A stretch of DNA of 25,506 bases from Leptolinea sp. UBA5366 (GTDB lineage: Bacteria > Chloroflexota > Anaerolineae > Anaerolineales > Anaerolineaceae): the NCBI GenBank assembly GCA_002407845.1, contig DHPK01000024.1:1-25506 (forward strand). The letters are read 5' to 3'. A program made the translations under genes and the position numbers. This document shows, piece by piece, positions 12,795 through 21,000 of the stretch. The notes under the pieces were generated by a model. That model was not told the origin of the DNA and did not search any database. It saw nothing but the letters and a program-made list of their open reading frames with translations. Every line of letters starts with the position of its first letter. Position 1 is the stretch's first letter.

Positions 12795-14991
12795 CCGCTG
12801 CCGTTCGCCTGCCTTCACTGATCTTTTTTCTTATCAAAACGACCGCCAAAAGAATTATGGTCAAACCGCTGATCCAGTTCCCAACAGACTGGATCAGTGT
12901 CGTTTTATACGATACCGTGATCCGTCCGTCTGCGTTTTTCGGCAGCGTCACCGCGGTCAGCCCCCGCGCGCTACGGAAGACTTCCATAGGCGTTATTTCA
13001 CCGTCAGTGCCCACAAATTCAGCCTGATAGCCCTTGTAATACAACAGCGGGATTTCAAACTGTGTTGGAGTTCCAGATTCATTCAAGAGTCGATATTCAA
13101 ATGTAAAGCTTAATCCTCTGCGCTTGAATGAGATCGTTTCAAATTCCGCATTCTCTGACAGGACCGTGTCCCGGTTCTTGTCGATGAATTCGGAGTCCGC
13201 ACCCAGCGGCAAGTATTCGCCTTTACCGATATAAATTGAATTCAAATTAAATTTCGTCAAATAGGTCTGTCTGTCCCTGATCGCTTCAGCAAAGATCGGC
13301 GATGCACAAACCAAGCAGAAAACTGCCAGAACTGCCAAAAACCTCTTTTCATTTCGCCCTTTAATTAATTCTGCTGACAGAATGCTGCCTCCAAGAATCA
13401 GGAAAATCGTCGAGAATTCCAGCAGCCGAAATGAAGTTTGAATTCTTTTTAGCATCCACTCTACTTGCTGCCATGGGAACAGTTCCGTCGCCATCAAACT
13501 GACCAGTACGCCAACAATCAGCAGTCCGACGGCTGCTTTTTTCTGCGGTGAAGAATCAATTCGTGGCAGCAACAGCAGCAAGAGCGGAATTAGAAGCAAG
13601 GGAAGCCCAAGATTTTGCCCGAAATGATCCCAATCAATGACCAGGCTTATCAGCGAATGAAATGGCAGCACAAACGTATCTTCTGCGATATTTGCCGGAG
13701 CTGATACCAGAAAATCCGCTTTCGTGTTTCCGGTAAGCAGTTGTTCGCCCATTGGCAGGAAAAAGAAGGCATAAACGCCGATCACACAGAAAAAAGCGGT
13801 AAGGATTGAGCGTACAATCCTGCGGTCTCGGATCATTTTTTTAGCTGAGAAGAGCACAAAAATCAGCGAAAAAATACCCGCAATCATCAAGGAAATGATG
13901 TGGGATAATGCGAGACCGGTGAAACCAGCAGCAAGCATCTGCCAGCGACGCGGCTGACCCCGAAAAAGGCGAAAGAAACCAAGAATAATCAGTGGCAGGA
14001 AGATCATCGCTTGCAGCTCGCCAACGGCTGCGCGGAAATAAAAAGCAGAAAGACGATAAGACGCAAAAGCATACAAAAATGCCGCAATAAAACCAGCCAA
14101 GCGGGAACGTCCGATTTCCTTCGCTGCCCAATACATGGTAAAAATCGTCAAGAAATTGATCACGACCATGAAGATTTTATAGGATGTCAGAATTTCAAAC
14201 CCTAACAGCCTGAGCAATGCCGGAAAATACAGGAAGATATCAGGGTAATAAAGCCCATTGCCATATCCATAATTTTGCAACAGGAACAGATGAATTCTGA
14301 CCGGAAAATAGCCGCTCTGAAGTCCAACTTTGATTCCTTCAATCCGAGAGAGATGATAGGGCAAATCATTCCCAAGCGTATAGGAATTGTTCTGATAATA
14401 GGGGATTGCTGTGATAAAAGCCAGCAGGAGCAGAATCATAAACGTTTTCTCCCGCTCGGGCTGCCAGCAGCTTTGAATAGCTTTCGGCAAGCGATCGAAA
14501 AAACAAAAGCGAACCAGTAAAAGCCCAAATAAGAATGCAATAAGAAAAGATTTTGTGAGATGTCTCAAGATCGAGTCGCGTAAAAAGACGCGGTTTGATC
14601 GAATTAATACAGTGTCAATCAAAAATATCTCGGAATTGGGAGAATAGCTTGCACTAATCCGCAGCGGACAACCCCTGGTTGAAACTGACAGCGGAATTAT
14701 TTCATCGAGCTCGTTGTCAGAAAATTCATCTTTCAGCACAATTTCATCGCCGCAATAAAAAATATAGCCATTCCCGCGCCCGGCAAGTTGCCCAGAAAAT
14801 TGAATTTGGTACTCTCCCTTAGGCAGGACAACGCTCAGCGGCAGAGGATAATCTCCCTTTTCATCATGCTCAGCATCGAACGATCGGTTGATCAAGTGGA
14901 GTTCATTGAATTCAAATATATCCCGATTGACCAGCACAATCGCTGCAACAAACAGGATTAAGATTAACCATTTCTTCCAACGTCGATTCAA
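12784..14991 (-). CDS. Large multi-pass membrane protein, GT-C/YfhO-like
   Basis: This integral membrane protein of about 735 residues has one N-terminal helix (LILILFVAAIVLVNRDIF), an extracytoplasmic beta-rich stretch, a block of ten or more membrane helices, and a C-terminal extracytoplasmic domain closed by a final helix and a basic tail (LIRKKISEGRRT). GNDLPYHLSRIEGIKVG, right after the second main helix, resembles the acidic first-loop motif of GT-C and YfhO-type transferases that use polyprenyl-phosphate sugars. It may transfer a sugar to a lipid, a teichoic-acid-like polymer or a protein; the acceptor is unknown. I take TTG 14991 as the start (AGGG upstream, positive residues before the first helix). 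A farther TTG at 15054 is in frame but overlaps a TATAAT element. It is convergent with the SIS gene. Confidence 0.75.
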   Translation of the reverse strand: MNRRWKKWLILILFVAAIVLVNRDIFEFNELHLINRSFDAEHDEKGDYPLPLSVVLPKGEYQIQFSGQLAGRGNGYIFYCGDEIVLKDEFSDNELDEIIPLSVSTRGCPLRISASYSPNSEIFLIDTVLIRSNRVFLRDSILRHLTKSFLIAFLFGLLLVRFCFFDRLPKAIQSCWQPEREKTFMILLLLAFITAIPYYQNNSYTLGNDLPYHLSRIEGIKVGLQSGYFPVRIHLFLLQNYGYGNGLYYPDIFLYFPALLRLLGFEILTSYKIFMVVINFLTIFTMYWAAKEIGRSRLAGFIAAFLYAFASYRLSAFYFRAAVGELQAMIFLPLIILGFFRLFRGQPRRWQMLAAGFTGLALSHIISLMIAGIFSLIFVLFSAKKMIRDRRIVRSILTAFFCVIGVYAFFFLPMGEQLLTGNTKADFLVSAPANIAEDTFVLPFHSLISLVIDWDHFGQNLGLPLLLIPLLLLLLPRIDSSPQKKAAVGLLIVGVLVSLMATELFPWQQVEWMLKRIQTSFRLLEFSTIFLILGGSILSAELIKGRNEKRFLAVLAVFCLVCASPIFAEAIRDRQTYLTKFNLNSIYIGKGEYLPLGADSEFIDKNRDTVLSENAEFETISFKRRGLSFTFEYRLLNESGTPTQFEIPLLYYKGYQAEFVGTDGEITPMEVFRSARGLTAVTLPKNADGRITVSYKTTLIQSVGNWISGLTIILLAVVLIRKKISEGRRTAAVIP

Positions 14992-15053
14992 TTTTGCATC
15001 CCTGTTTTTGATTGAGGCGCAGTGATATCCTAACCAGCCTCTACATAAAACCA

Positions 15054-15084
15054 ATTATAGACTGTTTCAGCTCCGAATTCCCAA
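15054..15084 (-). promoter_or_regulatory. Candidate promoter of the GT-C/YfhO-like gene
   Basis: On the minus strand a consensus TATAAT lies at 15054-15059. A TTGGGA is the best -35 candidate (15079-15084), at a long 19-bp spacing. It is placed just after the glyQS terminator, so it would give the membrane protein its own transcript. Predicted transcription from about 15047 supports a translation start downstream of 15054. Confidence 0.4.
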
Positions 15085-15113
15085 AAAAAGAGCCGCTGGG
15101 TTGCCAGCGGCTC
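15083..15113 (-). terminator. Intrinsic terminator after glycyl-tRNA synthetase
   Basis: On the minus strand, GAGCCGCTGG pairs with CCAGCGGCTC (10 bp, four-base loop), followed by seven T residues (15083-15089). It starts seven bases after the stop codon of the synthetase. Confidence 0.95.
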
Positions 15114-15119
15114 GATTAG

Positions 15120-16526
15120 TTATGATTCGATGACCTGCATCAATTTAGCAGTCAGTTCCGCGATCGGAACACGTTCCTGCTGCATGCTGTCACGTTCGCG
15201 GACGGTGACAGTGTCGTCTTCCAGCGTCTGATAATCGACCGTTACGCAGAATGGCGTGCCGATTTCATCTTGATAGAAATATCGTTTACCGATATTGCCG
15301 CGGTCATCCCAGTTGGTGCCCATGCGCCGCGCGAGCATATGGAACACATCACGCGCTTTGCCAACGATTTCCGGCTTGTTTTTCACCAGCGGGAAAACTG
15401 CTGCCTTGTAAGGCGCCATATTCGGTTTGAATTTCATGACAATGCGGTTGTTGTCCGTGTCTTCCCAATAAGCGTCACATAGAGCCATCATCAGAATTCG
15501 GTTTACGCCGACTGCCGGCTCGATAACGTGCGGGATAAAGGTTCGCGTCGGCAGCTGCGGGTCACGGTAACGCAGGTCTTTTCCTGAGTGGTCAACATGC
15601 CGCTGCAGATCGTAATCCGTGCGGTAAGCGATTCCCCACAGTTCTTTAAACCCGAACGGAAACTCGTATTCAAGATCATAGGTTTCTTTGCTGTAGAAAG
15701 ATCTTTCCTGATCCGAATGGCGGCGCCAGCGCAGTTTGTCTTCACGGATGCCGATGGTCTCATGGATAAACCGCCACATCTGATCCTGCCAATCCTTGAA
15801 CAAAACCTGCCAGTCGGTAGCTTCCGGATCAAAGAAATATTCAATCTCTGCCTGTTCAAATTCAAGCGTGCGAAAAACAAACTGACCGGTCGTGATTTCA
15901 TTCCTGAAACTTTTGCCGATCTGTCCGACGCCAAAAGGCAGCTGAACCCGGGTGGAGTTCAGGATGTTTGCAAAATTTGTGAAAATCCCCTGAGCAGTTT
16001 CTCCCCGCAGGTAAACCGGCATTTTTTCGCCTTCAACCACCCCAATCGCGGTCTGAAACATAATATTAAACGCCTTTGGCGGAAATACATCGTTGCCATC
16101 GACGGTTTTGACTTTGTACTTCTCAATAAAATCTGCAATGTCAGCCAAGGTCATTCCCTCGACGACGACTTTTTCGTCAAGCGGATGCTTTTCAAGCCAT
16201 TGTTCGATCAGATGATCCGCCCGATAGCGTTTATGCGTAACCTTGTCCTCAACCAATGGATCATTAAAAGCGGTCACGTGGCCGGATGCAACCCATGTTT
16301 CAGGATGGAGCAGAATTTGTGAATCGATTCCAACCATATCCTCTCGACAGGTAACCATATCCCGCCACCACAAATTGCGGATATTACGCAGCAATTCCGT
16401 CCCCAGCGGTCCATAATCGTATGAACTGGTCAATCCGCCATAGATATCGGAAGTTGGATACACAAATCCGCGCCGTTTAGACAATGCTGCAATTTTTTCA
16501 AGTGTTACCTGGTTTTCTTGTGTCAT
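15120..16526 (-). CDS. glyQS: Glycyl-tRNA synthetase, single-chain class II type
   Basis: This 468-residue enzyme charges tRNA-Gly with glycine. It is the alpha-2 form typical of archaea, eukaryotes and some bacteria, not the split alpha/beta GlyQ-GlyS form. The N terminus shows KRRGFVYPTSDIYGG and YDYGPLGTEL. Class II motif 2 is FRNEITTGQFVFRTLEFEQ and motif 3 is EPAVGVNRILMMALCDAY. The C-terminal anticodon-binding domain starts around VFPLVKNKPEIV. The length is normal for the family. ATG 16526 is preferred because AAGGA lies seven bases upstream; ATG 16541 is in frame five codons earlier but has no ribosome site. It is transcribed as its own unit and ends at a strong terminator. Confidence 0.96.
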   Translation of the reverse strand: MTQENQVTLEKIAALSKRRGFVYPTSDIYGGLTSSYDYGPLGTELLRNIRNLWWRDMVTCREDMVGIDSQILLHPETWVASGHVTAFNDPLVEDKVTHKRYRADHLIEQWLEKHPLDEKVVVEGMTLADIADFIEKYKVKTVDGNDVFPPKAFNIMFQTAIGVVEGEKMPVYLRGETAQGIFTNFANILNSTRVQLPFGVGQIGKSFRNEITTGQFVFRTLEFEQAEIEYFFDPEATDWQVLFKDWQDQMWRFIHETIGIREDKLRWRRHSDQERSFYSKETYDLEYEFPFGFKELWGIAYRTDYDLQRHVDHSGKDLRYRDPQLPTRTFIPHVIEPAVGVNRILMMALCDAYWEDTDNNRIVMKFKPNMAPYKAAVFPLVKNKPEIVGKARDVFHMLARRMGTNWDDRGNIGKRYFYQDEIGTPFCVTVDYQTLEDDTVTVRERDSMQQERVPIAELTAKLMQVIES

Positions 16527-16638
16527 TTTCAAATCCTTCATTTTAATTATCGCAATTGAATCGAAAAAATTTTATCATACCTCGGGAATCCGCTGAGAAA
16601 GGCATGATTCATTTCAGTATCCGAAGCGAGCATCTTGC

Positions 16639-17064
16639 TTACGAATTGACCGCTGGAGCAGCAAACTGAGTATATAAAGACGCGATCAAATTCAGATTAT
16701 ATTCAGCAATCGTTTTGGGCATGACAGCCGCATTGAACAGGCTGATGATCAGCGGAATGCCAGTGAAGCAAAAGATCAGGCTGAGCAGCGCAGCAGTCTT
16801 TTTCCCGAGATAAACATGATGCGCACCGATCCCGCCCAAAAGCAAGCTCAGCAGCAGAGCGGTTCCTAAGTTCTTTTTTGAATTTAAATAAATGCTGCTC
16901 ACTTTCGCACTGCGCTCATCCGGAATTATTGCGAGATACTGATTGATTTTCCGATTGTGCTCTTCCGCCGCAGTCATGCCTTTCCACAAAAGGATCGCAA
17001 GAATAGCCGCGATCGCGAAGATAAAGACCAATGCGATCAGAACATTTGATTCGTTGATATACAT
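16639..17064 (-). CDS. TM2-domain membrane protein
   Basis: This 141-residue membrane protein has an N-terminal helix (VLIALVFIFAIAAILAILLW), a short charged cytoplasmic or external segment, then a TM2 domain. The TM2 domain is recognisable by KNLGTALLLSLLLGGIGAHH, the following VYLG motif, and a second helix LSLIFCFTGIPLIISLF. TM2 proteins are widespread and mostly uncharacterised, so no molecular role is proposed. The start is ATG 17064 with AAAGGA six bases upstream; an in-frame TTG at 17079 is less likely because it overlaps that site. Transcribed in the same direction as glyQS, 112 bases before it, and divergent from the aminotransferase gene. Confidence 0.82.
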   Translation of the reverse strand: MYINESNVLIALVFIFAIAAILAILLWKGMTAAEEHNRKINQYLAIIPDERSAKVSSIYLNSKKNLGTALLLSLLLGGIGAHHVYLGKKTAALLSLIFCFTGIPLIISLFNAAVMPKTIAEYNLNLIASLYTQFAAPAVNS

Positions 17065-17138
17065 CCAGATTCCTTTCAAAACATTTATTACATTCTCAAT
17101 CTATTTTACCTTCTGATAAGCAATTTTCTTGCACCGCA

Positions 17139-17198
17139 CTGGATAACACTTATCCCAGCCTCAGCCTTAGCCAGCTTTTTCAACCTGTCTGGATAACA
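17139..17198 (+). promoter_or_regulatory. Operator-like repeats in the divergent TM2/aminotransferase spacer
   Basis: CTGGATAACA occurs exactly twice, at 17139-17148 and 17189-17198, with 50 bp between equivalent positions. The first copy also forms an imperfect inverted repeat, CTGGATAACACTTATCCCAG (17139-17158). The second copy lies in the -35 region of the aminotransferase promoter. A dimeric repressor site is the natural reading, but no regulator gene is adjacent. Confidence 0.4.
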
Positions 17199-17211
17199 GC
17201 GTCGTGAACAC

Positions 17212-17220
17212 TGATATAAT
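17212..17220 (+). promoter_or_regulatory. Extended -10 promoter of the aminotransferase operon
   Basis: TGATATAAT combines the extended -10 TG with a consensus TATAAT (17215-17220). The -35 position (GATAAC) is poor, as is common for extended -10 promoters. Predicted start near 17227, leaving a leader of about 38 bases with AAAGGA at 17250-17256. Confidence 0.65.
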
Positions 17221-17264
17221 TTTGGCGTAGTGGATTGATCCAGCAAGGATGAAAGGAAATTCTC

Positions 17265-18353
17265 ATGATACCAATCGCAAAACCAATGATCGGCGCTGAA
17301 GAAAAAGAAGCCGTCTTTCAAGTGCTCGACAGCGGAATGCTGGCAAGCGGAGAAATCGTTCGGCAGTTTGAAAACGAATTTGCAGCTTATCTGAACGCTG
17401 AGCATTGTATAGCAGCCTCATCCGGCACTACCGCGCTCGAGGTTGCCTTGCGGGCGTTGGGGATCGGTCCGGGGGACAAAGTGCTGACGACACCGTTTTC
17501 CTTCATCGCATCGACCAATTCCATCATCTATACCGGCGCAACCCCGGTTTTCGCTGAAATTGACGAACAGACTTTCAACCTTGACCCGGACAAATTGGAA
17601 AGTGCGCTGGCAGCTGATCCCTCGATTAAAGCGCTGCTGATCGTTCATCTGTTCGGACAGGCATGCGACATGGATCGCGTTATGGCGCTGGTTAAAAAAT
17701 ATAAGCTGCTGCTGATCGAAGACTGCGCCCAGGCGCATGGGTCGCTCTGGAAAGGCAGAAAAGTTGGAACCTTTGGCGACGCAGGCTGTTTCAGCTTCTA
17801 TCCCACAAAAAATATGACAACCGGAGAAGGCGGCGCTGTCGTCACGAACAACGCTGAAACTGCCGAAGCCTGCCGTCTCTTAATCAACCATGGCATGGCG
17901 GTTCGCTATCATCATGACCGCATCGGCTACAACTACCGCTTGACGAACATGGCGGCTGCCATCGGACGCTGCCAGCTCAAGAAACTGGATGGTTTTAATC
18001 AAGCCCGGCGTGAAAACGCAGCTTATTTCACTGAACATCTCAATCATTCGAATGTGATCGCTCCGGTCATCAACCCGGATGCCTGGTCCAATTTTCACCA
18101 ATATACAATCCGGGTATTGAACGGGAAACGGGATGCGCTGGCGGACTTGCTGAGCAAGAAGGGAATTGGTTACGGAATTTTCTACCCGCTGACCATCCCG
18201 GAGCAGAAATGCTTTGAGCAATTCAATTTCCAAACGTCCTGGGGGATTTCTGACAAGGTCAAAGAGCAGGTTTTATCGTTGCCGATCCACCCGGCGCTGT
18301 CAGAAGCAGACCGGCGGGAAATCGTCGAAACAATCAACCAGTTTGAAATCTGA
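17265..18353 (+). CDS. DegT/DnrJ/EryC1/StrS-family sugar aminotransferase (WbpE-like)
   Basis: This 362-residue PLP enzyme transfers an amino group, usually from glutamate, to a keto sugar attached to a nucleotide. The PLP lysine is Lys182 in SFYPTKNMTTGEGG, and the ring-binding Asp is in IEDCAQAHGS near residue 153. Other family motifs are ASSGTTALEVALRALG, IGPGDKVLTTPFSF and NYRLTNMAAAIGRCQL. Length and order are normal. The next gene, an N-acetyltransferase of the WbpD/WlbB type, starts 14 bases after the stop, so the pair most likely aminates and then acetylates the C3 position of a UDP-sugar. The upstream dehydrogenase and oxidase steps (WbpA, WbpB) are not encoded next to it. The exact sugar is inferred. 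Confidence 0.93.
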   Translation: MIPIAKPMIGAEEKEAVFQVLDSGMLASGEIVRQFENEFAAYLNAEHCIAASSGTTALEVALRALGIGPGDKVLTTPFSFIASTNSIIYTGATPVFAEIDEQTFNLDPDKLESALAADPSIKALLIVHLFGQACDMDRVMALVKKYKLLLIEDCAQAHGSLWKGRKVGTFGDAGCFSFYPTKNMTTGEGGAVVTNNAETAEACRLLINHGMAVRYHHDRIGYNYRLTNMAAAIGRCQLKKLDGFNQARRENAAYFTEHLNHSNVIAPVINPDAWSNFHQYTIRVLNGKRDALADLLSKKGIGYGIFYPLTIPEQKCFEQFNFQTSWGISDKVKEQVLSLPIHPALSEADRREIVETINQFEI

Positions 18354-18367
18354 ACCGGAGTTTGCAC

Positions 18368-18919
18368 ATGTCAGAAAAGCCATTCATTCACCCCTCAGCT
18401 CATGTATCCGACCAGGCTAAAATCGGCTCAGGCACAAAAATCTGGATCAATGTTCAGATCAGAGAAAACGCTGAGATCGGTGAAAACTGCATCATCGGAA
18501 AAGACGTCTACATCGATCACGCAGTCATCATCGGCGACCGTGTAAAAATTCAGAACGGGGTTTCGATTTTCAACGGGGTGACTGTCGAAGAAGATGTGTT
18601 CATCGGTCCGAATGTCGCTTTTACCAACGATTATTACCCGCGTGCCTTCAATCCTGACTGGCAGATTTCAGAAACGTTCGTCAAAAAAGGCGCTTCGATC
18701 GGTGCCAACGCAACCATCGTCTGCCGGCATACCCTCGGCGAATACTGCATGATCGGCGCCGGTTCGGTGATCGTCACCGACGTTGCTCCATATTCGTTAG
18801 TCGTCGGCAATCCGGGACGCGAAATTGGGAAAGTTTGCAAATGCGGCACCCGATTGTTCAATGACCTCGTTTGTCCAGCCTGCGGATTTGATCTGAAAAA
18901 AGTGATTGATCAAGCCTAA
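18368..18919 (+). CDS. Left-handed beta-helix N-acetyltransferase with zinc ribbon (WbpD/WlbB-like)
   Basis: This 183-residue transferase probably uses acetyl-CoA to acetylate the amino group installed by the preceding aminotransferase. Hexapeptide repeats run through most of the protein (IGSGTKIWI, IGENCIIG, IGDRVKIQNGV, VEEDVFIGPNV). The catalytic-loop pattern FTNDYYPRA is present and agrees with WbpD/WlbB proteins, which carry a conserved Asn-Asp. The C terminus has a short zinc-ribbon-like CKCGTRL and CPACGFDL (two CxC/CxxC pairs), also seen in this family. ATG 18368 is chosen because GGAG lies seven bases upstream; an in-frame TTG at 18362 is less likely. Translation is probably linked with the aminotransferase. 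Confidence 0.9.
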   Translation: MSEKPFIHPSAHVSDQAKIGSGTKIWINVQIRENAEIGENCIIGKDVYIDHAVIIGDRVKIQNGVSIFNGVTVEEDVFIGPNVAFTNDYYPRAFNPDWQISETFVKKGASIGANATIVCRHTLGEYCMIGAGSVIVTDVAPYSLVVGNPGREIGKVCKCGTRLFNDLVCPACGFDLKKVIDQA

Positions 18920-18943
18920 TTCTGGCAAGAATAGCTGAAATTT

Positions 18944-20548
18944 TTATTCGTTGCTGCTTTTTTCTATTCGGATATAAGCTGAGCCAAACCGATTCTGACT
19001 GGCCAGAGAATAACCGAGCAACTGATTTTCGGCTGCTAATGTATAGAACTGCTGGATTTTTTCCATCTTTTCGGGATTAACGGCTTCTGTCAGAATGTCT
19101 GGCTCGCTGAACAGCTCAACATTCTCATTTTCCAGCAGAATTAAATCAGGATTCCATTCTTCAATCGCAGCCAGCGTTAACATATCCCAATCCATTTGCA
19201 CCGCAGTTTGTTCCTGCTGCGGAAAATAGATTTTCCAATCCTTGCTGACTCGCAGTATCTTATCGCCGATTCCTGCACGCAAATCGGGGAGAATCTCCCG
19301 CTCAATTACAGAATAAAACTGAATCGATGCAGACGTTGATTCTCGGTTAAGCTGATCTTGATAGATCGGGACATCCGCTGCCAGATTGCGCCCAAACTGC
19401 ATCAATGCCAGTGTGAGAAACATCAATTGTCCGCGGCGCATGCGCTTTCGCGGCATGTGAAACAGAGCCGCAGCGTTCGCAAACAACGGAACTGCGACAG
19501 GGAGAAAATAATGCAACCGGCTGGTGGCAGCGTTCAGCGTGACGCCCAAGGCAACGGTCAAGTAAGTCAGCATCAGCACAGAAACCAGCCGCTGCTGCCG
19601 GCTGCCCTGAAATCCAAAGATTAATCCGCCCAATGCCAGCACAAAAAACCAAATTTCAGCGTAGTTTTCGCGGGTGACGGCGACCGCGGCGCTGCCGTTC
19701 TGCAGCATACTACGGTTGACCGTGAAAGTGCCGAAGCCGGTCTGCTCAAACTGCAGCTGCTGGGTTCGAATGATCTCTGCGCGTTCCTGAGGCAGCAAAA
19801 GCAGGGGATTGGAAAGGACGAAGAAAAGTGCCATGATCAGGATAAAAACAAAGCCTTTTCCAAGCATCTGGCGAACGCTCAGGCGTTTCAGCCGTAAGCC
19901 CCAAAGCAACAGGACCGGAATCGTCAGCCCGAAAAACAATCCATGATACTTAATTCCAGTTGCATAGCCGCAGGCTGCCGCTGCCAGATAGAAATTTTTA
20001 CCAAACCTCAGATCATCGCGATCGAGGAAATAGAACACCAAACCGATAAAAAAGAGGGAAAGGCTGTCCGGATGCCACCAGAAATTATTAATCAGAACAG
20101 CTGGAACAGTCAAAAGTAACAGGAACAGCGCCAAACTGAGTATGCATTTCTTAAAACGCGTCATCAGCCAGGTGAAGATACCAGCTGAGAGAATCATCGG
20201 CAGAACGTTGATAAATTGCCGCAGCCAGCAGATGATCAGCTGCGTGTTCGCCGGCCAGTCAGGACTGAATAATTTCAGCGGAAGCAAGCTCAACGCCGAA
20301 AAGAAATAAAAGGGGAAACCATAGAAATAATGGAGATAAACAAAAAAATTGCGCAGTGACTGATAAATCGAACTGCCCGGCGTCACCATCCGCAGTACAT
20401 GTTCATATTGGGCAAATTCATCAATCTCAAAAACCGAAAGCATCTCAGCATTTTTTGCTCCGGTCAGATTGACAGGAATCATCAGACAAAAGTAAACCAG
20501 ACCAACCGCGATCAGGAACCAGAGTGTCTTCTTTTGCGCTTTATCCAT
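18944..20548 (-). CDS. GT-C-type integral membrane glycosyltransferase (PMT/ArnT-like)
   Basis: This 534-residue protein has about eleven hydrophobic helices and a soluble C-terminal domain. An acidic pair in the first external loop (FEIDEFAQYEHV, residues ~40-51) is where GT-C enzymes bind a polyprenyl-phosphate sugar. NNFWWHPDSLSLFFIGLVF and GYATGIKYHGLFFGL resemble segments of the PMT_2/ArnT clan. It likely moves a sugar from an undecaprenyl-phosphate donor to a surface acceptor; both are unknown. The start is ATG 20548; an in-frame TTG at 20557 overlaps the predicted -10 element. It faces the acetyltransferase gene, ending 24 bases from it without a clear terminator. Confidence 0.77.
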   Translation of the reverse strand: MDKAQKKTLWFLIAVGLVYFCLMIPVNLTGAKNAEMLSVFEIDEFAQYEHVLRMVTPGSSIYQSLRNFFVYLHYFYGFPFYFFSALSLLPLKLFSPDWPANTQLIICWLRQFINVLPMILSAGIFTWLMTRFKKCILSLALFLLLLTVPAVLINNFWWHPDSLSLFFIGLVFYFLDRDDLRFGKNFYLAAAACGYATGIKYHGLFFGLTIPVLLLWGLRLKRLSVRQMLGKGFVFILIMALFFVLSNPLLLLPQERAEIIRTQQLQFEQTGFGTFTVNRSMLQNGSAAVAVTRENYAEIWFFVLALGGLIFGFQGSRQQRLVSVLMLTYLTVALGVTLNAATSRLHYFLPVAVPLFANAAALFHMPRKRMRRGQLMFLTLALMQFGRNLAADVPIYQDQLNRESTSASIQFYSVIEREILPDLRAGIGDKILRVSKDWKIYFPQQEQTAVQMDWDMLTLAAIEEWNPDLILLENENVELFSEPDILTEAVNPEKMEKIQQFYTLAAENQLLGYSLASQNRFGSAYIRIEKSSNE

Positions 20549-20556
20549 GATTCCCA

Positions 20557-20584
20557 ATTATAGATCAAAGCTCAGCTCAGTCAG
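20557..20584 (-). promoter_or_regulatory. Promoter of the GT-C gene, giving an almost leaderless mRNA
   Basis: On the minus strand, CTGACT (20579-20584) and a consensus TATAAT (20557-20562) are 16 bp apart. Transcription would begin near 20550, two bases before the ATG at 20548. This would be a leaderless or nearly leaderless message, consistent with the lack of a good ribosome site. Confidence 0.5.
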
Positions 20585-20602
20585 CAGGTTCTGGCAATTT
20601 TT

Positions 20603-20631
20603 TTGTCTTAATGAGAGATTCATGATAAAAT
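20603..20631 (+). promoter_or_regulatory. Promoter of tRNA-Gln
   Basis: TTGTCT (20603-20608) and TAAAAT (20626-20631) are separated by 17 bp, and TG at 20623-20624 makes an extended -10. Transcription should begin near 20638, about 20 bases before the mature tRNA. Divergent from the GT-C promoter. Confidence 0.6.
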
Positions 20632-20657
20632 CCAAGGGCTTGGTAAGACACAGGCAT

Positions 20658-20728
20658 TGGGATATGGTGCAATGGCAGCACACCAGACTTTGGATCTGTG
20701 GATCTTGGTTCGAATCCAGGTATCCCAG
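20658..20728 (+). tRNA. trnQ: tRNA-Gln (anticodon TTG)
   Basis: A full cloverleaf can be drawn. The acceptor stem is TGGGATA with TATCCCA, including the U1-A72 pair usual for glutamine tRNAs, and the discriminator is G. The D arm is GTGC/GCAC. The anticodon loop is CTTTGGA with anticodon TTG at 20690-20692; its stem has one C-U mismatch at the outer pair. The T arm is CTTGG-TTCGAAT-CCAGG. The 3' CCA is not encoded and must be added after transcription. It is a single tRNA with its own promoter and terminator. Confidence 0.96.
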
Positions 20729-20748
20729 CTGTAATAATTTTGACGCAC

Positions 20749-20787
20749 AAATAAACACTCCTGCTGTTTAGGAGTGTTTATTTTTTT
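20749..20787 (+). terminator. Intrinsic terminator after tRNA-Gln
   Basis: A perfect 14-bp stem (AAATAAACACTCCT at 20749-20762 with AGGAGTGTTTATTT at 20770-20783) has a seven-base loop and continues into a T tract (20781-20787). The 210 bases from here to 21001 contain no other gene I can support. Confidence 0.93.
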
Positions 20788-21000
20788 AATCTCCAGAAGC
20801 TTTTTGTCATTCTTGCCTAATTCCGTTCTGTGTTTTCCGCGTTAATTTTCCTCGCTTCCATTCATCCGCAGCGATCTGCATCTCGTCCGAAACGTTTTTC
20901 TCTAACGATTCCTGCAACAGAATCAACAGAAGGTGCGACTTTTCGGCATTTGGCTGATAGAATTAACCAGATTATTTACATCTTGGAGCGCAAACGGCTG

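Noticed and set aside
15588..16322. Plus-strand frame of 244 codons opposite glyQS
   Set aside because: It is the complement of a well-conserved synthetase gene and has no start signal or family match.
20830..21000. 57-codon N-terminal extension of the YgiQ protein from a GTG
   Set aside because: The frame is open but the residues do not resemble the family, there is no ribosome site at 20830, and a TG-extended -10-like TAGAAT at about 20958 suggests that transcription may start inside it.
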